Part shown: positions 58,671-64,000 of the stretch, piece after piece
Numbering within the stretch: position 1 is the first letter of the stretch
Layout: every line of letters starts with the position of its first letter
NCBI RefSeq assembly: GCF_002218005.2
Contig: NZ_AP018678.1
Span: forward strand, 1,240,001-1,304,000
DNA: 64,000 nucleotides
Direction of reading: 5' to 3'
From: Vibrio algivorus
GTDB taxonomy: Bacteria; Pseudomonadota; Gammaproteobacteria; Enterobacterales; Vibrionaceae
Translations under genes and position numbers: made by a program
Notes under the pieces: generated by a model
What the model was told of the DNA's origin: nothing
Database searches by the model: none
Seen by the model: the letters and a program-made list of their open reading frames with translations, nothing else

Positions 58671-60089
58671 ATGAATCGTCACAATATGTTTGAAGGCTCT
58701 ATCAATAGGGCCTTACTTTCCTTAGCTATTCCGATTGTTCTTGCTCAGATACTTCAATCTGCTTATCAACTTACCGATGCTTTTTGGGTGGGTCGCTTAG
58801 GCGCGGTGCAAGTTGCGGCTGTATCAATAAGTAACCCTGTCACTTTCTTGGTAATTGCTCTCGGCGCAGGTCTAGCAATGGCTGGCGCAACACTGTCTGC
58901 TCAATATATGGGAGCCGGCAATAAAAAAATGGTTAACCATGTCGCAGCCCAAACCATGCTAATGGTCGTTGTCATTGCCATCGTTTTAGGGCTCACAGGT
59001 TATACTTTATCATCACATTTTTTAAGGTTGCTTGGTGTTGAGGATGAAGTGTATCACGATGCACTTGACTATATGCATGTCTCATTTATAGGAGTGATAT
59101 TTGTCTTCACGTATGCCATGTTTCAATCGATCATGCGTGGTATTGGGCAAGTAAAAATCCCATTGATTATTGTATTTGGTACGGTGATTCTAAACTTCGG
59201 ACTTGATCCTCTTTTTATTTTTGGCTTAGGAAGCTTTGAAGGGCTCGGAGTCAAAGGAGCTGCATTAGCAACCTTAGTCACTCAAGCTATCGCGGCAATA
59301 ATTGGGTTAGGTATTTTCTTTCGTGGCAAACATGGTATCCACTTAACCCTAACAAGCTTCAAGCCTGATTTTTCATACATTAAAAGAGCATTCTTTTTAG
59401 GCGCTCCGGGCTCAGTTGAGCTTTCAGCAAGAGCCCTAGGGTTAATGATCATGTCTTTTTTAGTAGCGAGTTTTGGTACTGTCACCATTGCCTCTTACGG
59501 TGTAGGTTCGACCATTCTACAAATTGTCACTATTCCAGCCATGGGATTATCAATGGCAGTTTCTACGCTTGTTGGGCAGAATATCGGCGCTAAAAATATT
59601 GAAAGAGCATCAAAAATCACAATTTTAGGCACGATTTGGGGCTGGGTAGCGTTAACAATACTTGGTGTTTTTGCTTACATTTTGGCGCCACTGTGTGTTG
59701 CCTTCTTTATTCCGGATGATCCGCAAGTCATAGAGCATGGTGCCCAATTTGTTAGAACCATGTGCTTAACCTGGGGCTTTATTGGTGTGCAGTTGTGTGT
59801 TGTTTCAGCATTTAGAGCGTCAGGAAATATGCTCAATACCATGCTGATTTCTTTATTTTCTCAATGGGTCGTTCAGTTTCCATTGGCTTATATATTGTCA
59901 AAACATACTCAGCTTGAAGCGTCTGGGATTTGGTGGTCATTTGCTATCACAAATATTATTGTCGCGTTGTTCTCTATTGCTTGGTTTGCAAGAGGGAGTT
60001 GGAAAAACAAAAATCTAACCGAAGATGACAAAAAAATTGCTAAAATTACTGGTGAAGCCTATATAGAAATCGATGAACATCGTACATAA
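58671..60089 (+). CDS. MATE-family multidrug efflux transporter
   Basis: The 472-residue protein has twelve predicted transmembrane segments in two similar halves, matching the MATE family. Marks are the start ALLSLAIPIVLAQILQSAYQ, the pattern LTDAFWVGRLGAVQVAAVSI, and in the second half GLSMAVSTLVGQNIGAKNIE. MATE proteins export cationic compounds in exchange for sodium or protons. It is close to the MATE groups known from vibrios (NorM, VcmB), but the exact group is not decided. The tail is charged and cytoplasmic. No regulator is adjacent; the upstream neighbour is yciH and the downstream neighbour is the cystatin-like lipoprotein gene. Confidence 0.92.
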   Translation: MNRHNMFEGSINRALLSLAIPIVLAQILQSAYQLTDAFWVGRLGAVQVAAVSISNPVTFLVIALGAGLAMAGATLSAQYMGAGNKKMVNHVAAQTMLMVVVIAIVLGLTGYTLSSHFLRLLGVEDEVYHDALDYMHVSFIGVIFVFTYAMFQSIMRGIGQVKIPLIIVFGTVILNFGLDPLFIFGLGSFEGLGVKGAALATLVTQAIAAIIGLGIFFRGKHGIHLTLTSFKPDFSYIKRAFFLGAPGSVELSARALGLMIMSFLVASFGTVTIASYGVGSTILQIVTIPAMGLSMAVSTLVGQNIGAKNIERASKITILGTIWGWVALTILGVFAYILAPLCVAFFIPDDPQVIEHGAQFVRTMCLTWGFIGVQLCVVSAFRASGNMLNTMLISLFSQWVVQFPLAYILSKHTQLEASGIWWSFAITNIIVALFSIAWFARGSWKNKNLTEDDKKIAKITGEAYIEIDEHRT

Positions 60090-60134
60090 TGTCTAACAAT
60101 ATACTCAAGTAACTATAAAATTTAAGGTTTTACT

Positions 60135-60545
60135 ATGTATAAGAAATTACTTGCTGTGTCTGCAGCCGCTATCGTTTTATCTGCATGTAGCTCATCAGAA
60201 CCAGAACAAGAAGCAAACCCAGAGTTGAAGGTTCAATGTGAAACGGCTCAACGCCTCGTTGGTGGCTGGCAAAAAGCTGAAATAACACCAGAAGCAAAGC
60301 AATCTGCATTATTGGCTATCGCAAGCATGGATGGAAACCACACTCTTAAAGAAGTAATTTCTGTTGAGCAGCAAGTTGTGGCAGGTATGAACTATAAAGT
60401 CGCATTTACCGTAGATGACGGTACGGCTTATGTCGCTAAAGTATTCCGCAGCTTAAAAGGCGAGTACAAAATGGTAAGCGTACAACCAAAACAACTGGTT
60501 GATGGATGCATTGCACAACAAGCACAAAATGCTCAAGAGAAGTAA
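60135..60545 (+). CDS. Small lipoprotein with a cystatin-like domain
   Basis: The 136-residue protein has a lipoprotein signal peptide (AAAIVLSACSS, lipid Cys at residue 18). The mature part matches the elements of a cystatin: an N-terminal glycine pair (LVGGWQKA near residues 41-48), the inhibitory loop QVVAGMNYKVAF at residues 80-91, and the following strand pair AKVFRSLKGEYKMVSVQP. Eukaryotic cystatins insert GG, QxVxG and a second hairpin into papain-like proteases; only the second hairpin Pro-Trp is not obvious here. Two cysteines (residues about 35 and 125) may form a disulfide. A periplasmic or outer-membrane protease-inhibitor role is inferred and untested. A terminator at 60569 follows. 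Confidence 0.75.
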   Translation: MYKKLLAVSAAAIVLSACSSSEPEQEANPELKVQCETAQRLVGGWQKAEITPEAKQSALLAIASMDGNHTLKEVISVEQQVVAGMNYKVAFTVDDGTAYVAKVFRSLKGEYKMVSVQPKQLVDGCIAQQAQNAQEK

Positions 60546-60568
60546 ACCAAACTTCAATTAGCTCTCTT

Positions 60569-60597
60569 AAAAACCTAACATGCGTTAGGTTTTTTTG
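60569..60597 (+). terminator. Terminator after the cystatin-like lipoprotein gene
   Basis: AAAACCTAAC and GTTAGGTTTT pair around ATGC, followed by a T run. Confidence 0.9.
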
Positions 60598-60812
60598 TTT
60601 TAGGGCTAAATATCACAAAAAATTAATTTATATGTGAAAAAGAGATATCTATTCATCCAAGCTCCTATTTCCCCCGTCTACCAATCACTTGTCGACCTAA
60701 TTTTCTTATCTCAGAATATTAATATTTCAATTCCGTCACTTATTTGTATTTAAAGTGTCACAGTGTTTCTTCTTAATTCATATCAGTTTTGAGAATTAAG
60801 AAGAACGAGATT

Positions 60813-61688
60813 ATGTACCAATCAAACGATAACCATACATTAAATTACTTTATTCCCCCTGAAACGATATTTGATCAAGACATCAGTCTCGGAGATCAAA
60901 TAACAAACCGTCTTAAAACCCAAAAAAAATTATTAGCCGTGAACCAACTGACTAAAGCTTACAAGGGTGGGAAGAATGTATTAGACAACATCAGCTTTGA
61001 TTTATATGAAGGAGAGTTTGTCGCCATCATTGGCCGCTCTGGAGCAGGAAAATCAACCATGCTTCACACATTAAATGGCACGATTGAAGCTAGCTCTGGT
61101 GAAATTATAGATATCAGTGGGCAAGGGGAAAATGTCGTCACCATGCCTCGAAAACAACTTAGGCAATGGCGCAGTCAATGTAGCATGATTTTCCAAAACT
61201 TCTGCCTAGTGCCTAGGTTAGATGTCATCACCAATGTATTACTTGGCCGCTTAAGTTATACCCCAACGTGGAAATCCATGTTTAAAATCTTTGATGATAA
61301 AGATAGAGCCAAAGCTATTGAACTACTCAAGTGGTTAAAGATCTTACCTCATGCTCTTCAACGAGCAGAAAACCTTTCTGGTGGCCAGCAGCAACGCGTC
61401 GCTATTTGCCGAGCGTTAATGCAACAACCCAAAATCTTGTTAGCGGATGAGCCCGTCGCCTCTTTAGATCCTAAGAATACGACTCGAATTATGGATGCTT
61501 TACAGAATGTTAGTGAAGAAGGAATCGCGGTGATGGTCAACCTTCACTCCATCGAATTGGTGAAGCAATACTGCACTCGTGTTATTGGCTTAGAGAAAGG
61601 CAAAGTTGTCTATGACGGTTCACCAGATGGATTAACCGATGACATCTTACATACGCTTTATGGCGATGAAGTCGAGCAAATTAGCTAA
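60813..61688 (+). CDS. phnC: Phosphonate-type ABC transporter ATP-binding protein
   Basis: The 291-residue product is the ATPase of a PhnCDE-type importer for phosphonates or related compounds. Motifs: Walker A GRSGAGKST, Q-loop in MIFQNFCLVPRLDV, signature NLSGGQQQRVAICRAL, Walker B ILLADEPVASLDP and switch His in VNLHSIELV. Family members are about 250 residues. There is an N-terminal extension of about 40 residues (MYQSNDNHTLNYFIP onward) before VNQLTKAYKGG. The start ATG 60813 is used; an earlier in-frame TTG at 60789 is possible but less likely. It is the first gene of phnC-phnD-phnE1-phnE2. Confidence 0.92.
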   Translation: MYQSNDNHTLNYFIPPETIFDQDISLGDQITNRLKTQKKLLAVNQLTKAYKGGKNVLDNISFDLYEGEFVAIIGRSGAGKSTMLHTLNGTIEASSGEIIDISGQGENVVTMPRKQLRQWRSQCSMIFQNFCLVPRLDVITNVLLGRLSYTPTWKSMFKIFDDKDRAKAIELLKWLKILPHALQRAENLSGGQQQRVAICRALMQQPKILLADEPVASLDPKNTTRIMDALQNVSEEGIAVMVNLHSIELVKQYCTRVIGLEKGKVVYDGSPDGLTDDILHTLYGDEVEQIS

Positions 61689-61742
61689 TAACATAAATAA
61701 CTAATAATCATTAACTTATATTCAATTGGAAAGGAACACACA

Positions 61743-62663
61743 ATGAAGAAATTACTGACTCTTACTATGATCGCTGCTGGTCTATGTAGTGTTACTGCAC
61801 AGGCAAATACAGAGATTAACCTAGGTGTACTAGGGGGTGAGAACTCAACAGCACAAATAGGAAATAATCAATGCGCCAAAGCGTTTATTGAAGAAAGAAC
61901 CGGAGCAACCGTCAATATTCGTAACGCATCAGATTATAGTGCTGTAATTCAGGGTTTATTGGGTGATCAGGTCGACCTTGTATTAAATATGTCTCCAAAA
62001 GCTTATGCATCAGTTTATTTAAAAGATAAAAGCAAAGTTGAGCTAGTAGGTATTACTACAGATGACACTGATAATTCAAAAGGTTATCACTCTGTTGTAT
62101 TAGTGAAAGCCGATAGTCCTTACCAAAAATTAGAAGATTTAAAAGGTAAAGTGTTCTCGTTTGCTGACCCAGATTCAACGTCCGGATTCTTAATTCCAAA
62201 TAACCAGTTTGAGCAAACTTTGGGTGGAAACATGGATAATCAGTTTAATGGCTTCTTTAATAAAGTCGGTTTTTCTGGTGGTCATGAGCAGGATATTTTA
62301 GGCGTATTAAATGGTCAGTTTGATGCAGCGGTAACTTGGTCTTCTATGGTTGGAAACCGTGACGATGGTTATTCAGCCGGTGCTTTACGTAAAGTGAAAG
62401 AAAATGGGTTTGATGACCTAATGTCACAACTACGTATTATTTGGAAGTCTCCACTGATTCCAAATGGCCCGACAATTGTTCGTGGCAATATGGATAAAGA
62501 ATTAAAAGAGAAGCTTGTTATGGCGGTTAAGCAATTGGATAAAGAGCAGCACGATTGCTTCATGAAAGCGACCGGTGGAAAGCTTCATTTAGAAGATACA
62601 TCTGTCAGTGAATATCAATCTGTCATTGATCTCGTTCAAGCACAAAAGAAAACGACTCGCTAA
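61743..62663 (+). CDS. phnD: Phosphonate-binding periplasmic protein
   Basis: The 306-residue protein has a signal peptide ending at VTAQANTEI near residue 22 and matches PhnD-type solute-binding proteins. Marks are NIRNASDYSAVIQGLLGDQV (about 57-76), the ligand-site region FSFADPDSTSGFLIPNNQFE (about 140-159), GGHEQDILGVLNGQFDAAVT and IWKSPLIPNGPTIV. It should capture a phosphonate or a similar compound for PhnE1 and PhnE2. It follows phnC by 54 bases, after an AAAGGAACACACA leader. A hairpin after the stop (62665-62710) may favour its expression over that of the permeases. Confidence 0.94.
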   Translation: MKKLLTLTMIAAGLCSVTAQANTEINLGVLGGENSTAQIGNNQCAKAFIEERTGATVNIRNASDYSAVIQGLLGDQVDLVLNMSPKAYASVYLKDKSKVELVGITTDDTDNSKGYHSVVLVKADSPYQKLEDLKGKVFSFADPDSTSGFLIPNNQFEQTLGGNMDNQFNGFFNKVGFSGGHEQDILGVLNGQFDAAVTWSSMVGNRDDGYSAGALRKVKENGFDDLMSQLRIIWKSPLIPNGPTIVRGNMDKELKEKLVMAVKQLDKEQHDCFMKATGGKLHLEDTSVSEYQSVIDLVQAQKKTTR

Positions 62664-62664
62664 T

Positions 62665-62710
62665 CAACGCGCCAGTGGTCAAGACTTACAGACCATTGGC
62701 GTTCTTTTTT
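62665..62710 (+). terminator. Intra-operon hairpin between phnD and phnE1
   Basis: ACGCGCCAGTGGTC and GACCATTGGCGTT form a long imperfect stem around an AAGACTTACA loop, followed by CTTTTTT. It has the form of an intrinsic terminator but lies inside an operon, so partial attenuation is likely. Confidence 0.8.
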
Positions 62711-62740
62711 AGGTCAATTGATTGAAACGGAAGTTGTATT

Positions 62741-63616
62741 TTGGATAAACAATTTGAACAGTATTACCACCAAATTAGATCAAAGCAAAAACGTGATGCT
62801 TTGATGTGGTCAGGGATATTGATGCTTTTATATCTAAGTTCTGGCTATGTTGCTGAGTTTAGTTTAAGCAAGATTCTCACTAGTGCTCCAAACTTTTTTG
62901 ACTATTTAGCCGATACTATTCCAAGTTTGAAATGGGAGGTGCTTTTTGCTGGGCGTGATGTTAATGGTCATGCAATAGAAGGATCTTTAGTCTACTGGGG
63001 GTATCGATTACCAATTCAATTGCCACTATTGTGGGAAACCTTTTGTGTAGCAATGGCGGCTACGGTTGTTTCAGCGATTATTGCGACTATCTTGGCTTTT
63101 TTCGCTGCCAACAATACCTATGCACCAGCTAGTGTGCGCTGGGCTGTAAGAGGCTTTGTTGCATTTTTACGAACCATGCCAGAACTCGCTTGGGCGGTGA
63201 TGTTTGTCATGGCCTATGGTGTTGGTGCATTGCCGGGATTTATTGCTTTAGCACTGCATACCATAGGTAGTTTGACTAAGTTGTTTTATGAATCAATTGA
63301 AACCGCATCAATGGAACCAGTAAGAGGGTTGCGAGCTTGTGGTGCTAACCGCTGGGAAAACGTTCGCTTTGGTCTATGGCCACAAGTAAAACCTATTTTT
63401 ATGTCTTACAGCTTTTTAAGGTTAGAAATCAACTTTAGATCTTCAACCATTCTAGGGTTAGTGGGAGCAGGTGGTATCGGTCAAGAATTAATGACCAATA
63501 TAAAATTAGACCGTTACGATCAAGTCAGTATTACATTGATACTCATTATTATCGTGGTATCCGCTTTGGATTCATTATCTGGGCACCTACGCAATAAAGT
63601 TTTAAAGGAATCATGA
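62741..63616 (+). CDS. phnE: Phosphonate ABC transporter permease PhnE, first copy
   Basis: The 291-residue membrane protein has about six transmembrane segments and the PhnE-type permease core. Marks are LPLLWETFCVAMAATVVSAI (about 97-116), RTMPELAWAVMFVMAYGVGA (about 147-166), and the coupling-loop EXXRGLRACGANRWENV (here SMEPVRGLRACGANRWENV). The end reads SSTILGLVGAGGIGQELM. The start is TTG 62741 with ACGGAAG 7 bases before it. The last four bases overlap phnE2 (ATGA). Confidence 0.92.
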   Translation: MDKQFEQYYHQIRSKQKRDALMWSGILMLLYLSSGYVAEFSLSKILTSAPNFFDYLADTIPSLKWEVLFAGRDVNGHAIEGSLVYWGYRLPIQLPLLWETFCVAMAATVVSAIIATILAFFAANNTYAPASVRWAVRGFVAFLRTMPELAWAVMFVMAYGVGALPGFIALALHTIGSLTKLFYESIETASMEPVRGLRACGANRWENVRFGLWPQVKPIFMSYSFLRLEINFRSSTILGLVGAGGIGQELMTNIKLDRYDQVSITLILIIIVVSALDSLSGHLRNKVLKES

Positions 63617-64000
63617 TGACATTAATTTATCGCATGTCTAATGCCGATTTAGACACATTGAAAATGGAACATGGCGCAATCTTCTCTCAACAAAAAAGCT
63701 ATCTTTCTAAATTATCAATCATCACCCTTGGGATCGTTTTATTTTATGCTTTCTTTTTTGTTGAATTTGGCGTTAGTCAGGAAATGTTCTTCAATGGTAG
63801 TAGGCAATTATTACATTACTTTTCGAATATGTTTATTTGGAAAGAGGTGGCTGAGTGGCCATTTGCTTATTATTACAACCAAATTTTGATCACATTAGCG
63901 ATAGTGTTTGGAGGGACCATCACCGCGTCTTTAGTTGCGCTTCCACTTTCCTTTTTTGCCTCTCGCAATATTATGATTGGCCCATTTGCTATTATTGCTT
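63613..64000 (+). CDS. phnE: Phosphonate ABC transporter permease PhnE, second copy, cut by the window edge
   Basis: The frame starts with ATG ATG at 63613 and remains open to the edge, giving about 129 residues of the N-terminal half. It begins MTLIYRMSNADLDTLKMEHG, has a membrane segment near residues 35-50, and then NQILITLAIVFGGTITASLV, the start of the permease core of the PhnE family. It overlaps the first phnE by four bases. Two-permease phn operons are known. The distal part and any phosphonate-degradation genes lie outside the window. Confidence 0.88.
   Translation, partial: MMTLIYRMSNADLDTLKMEHGAIFSQQKSYLSKLSIITLGIVLFYAFFFVEFGVSQEMFFNGSRQLLHYFSNMFIWKEVAEWPFAYYYNQILITLAIVFGGTITASLVALPLSFFASRNIMIGPFAIIA

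Noticed and set aside
60700..60812. Pho box upstream of phnC
   Set aside because: CCGTCAC and TTGTATT occur at roughly the right spacing but match CTGTCAT repeats poorly. I do not claim PhoB control.
1..64000. CRISPR array, integron or prophage
   Set aside because: Repeats here are dispersed, not regularly spaced, and no cas, integron integrase with attC sites or phage structural gene is present. The recombinase at 57130 stands alone.

Overview
The window looks like chromosomal DNA of a marine gammaproteobacterium of the family Vibrionaceae. The evidence is the AT-rich composition, the Vibrio-type gene order tonB1-exbB1-exbD1-hutB-hutC-hutD facing hutX-hutZ, a heme receptor divergent from a LysR gene (hupA/hupR arrangement of Vibrio vulnificus), the fabH2/trxC neighbourhood, several small DUF families common in vibrios, and two families of dispersed repeats whose ends read TATACCCAAGT or TATACCCAAAGT. 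From memory, several of these families lie on chromosome II in V. cholerae, so a secondary chromosome is plausible but not proven. Genus and species cannot be fixed from the sequence alone. No prophage, complete IS, integron, CRISPR array or rRNA operon is present. There is one tRNA, Leu(UAA).

Layout. 1-3.4 kb: moeA (cut by the window edge), folE, arfB, a YqaB-like HAD phosphatase and a DUF3297 gene. 3.4-6.4 kb: envelope proteins (FKBP, DsbA-like lipoprotein, GlyGly-CTERM trypsin, CreA). 6.5-11.1 kb: an unknown protein behind an unusual leader, a YieH-like phosphatase, a 70-residue zinc-ribbon protein, acpH, an RhlE-type helicase and a TetR regulator. 11.1-16.8 kb: a long repeat, a NUDIX-ltaE pair, ravA-viaA and tRNA-Leu. 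17-25.1 kb: a secreted choice-of-anchor I protein, MaoC hydratase, ppiC, an EAL phosphodiesterase, a lipase, msrPQ, and cytochrome b561-yceI. 25.2-29.5 kb: nadE and a NadD-like gene separated by a cluster of repeats, then a cupin protein, an acyltransferase and a YfcZ-family gene. 29.6-35.6 kb: the heme uptake island. 36-48.5 kb: housekeeping genes (M48 protease, menI, SgrR-like regulator, cutA, NYN protein, queD-queE, MFS, trxC, fabH2, YeeE/YedE pair, pxpA, galE) and a 27-codon membrane ORF. 48.7-58.6 kb: TonB-dependent heme receptor with an excellent Fur box, its LysR neighbour, the Pat acetyltransferase, a SPOR lipoprotein, ddl, an atypical tyrosine recombinase and yciH. 58.7-64 kb: a MATE exporter, a cystatin-like lipoprotein and a phosphonate-type ABC transporter phnC-phnD-phnE1-phnE2 that runs off the right edge.

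How parts work together. The outer-membrane receptor at 49-51 kb would be energised by TonB1-ExbB1-ExbD1. It would hand heme to HutB and then HutCD, with HutX and HutZ handling heme in the cytosol; the usual hutW is absent. FolE makes dihydroneopterin triphosphate, which QueD and QueE convert towards queuosine. NadD-like and NadE catalyse consecutive steps of NAD synthesis. MsrPQ repairs periplasmic methionine oxidation and needs the molybdenum cofactor made by the MoeA pathway.

The most interesting points are a repeat family preserved in full-length and internally deleted forms, a lipoprotein carrying cystatin inhibitor motifs, a tyrosine recombinase with two altered catalytic positions, a heme-utilisation operon lacking hutW, and a tiny independently terminated membrane ORF.
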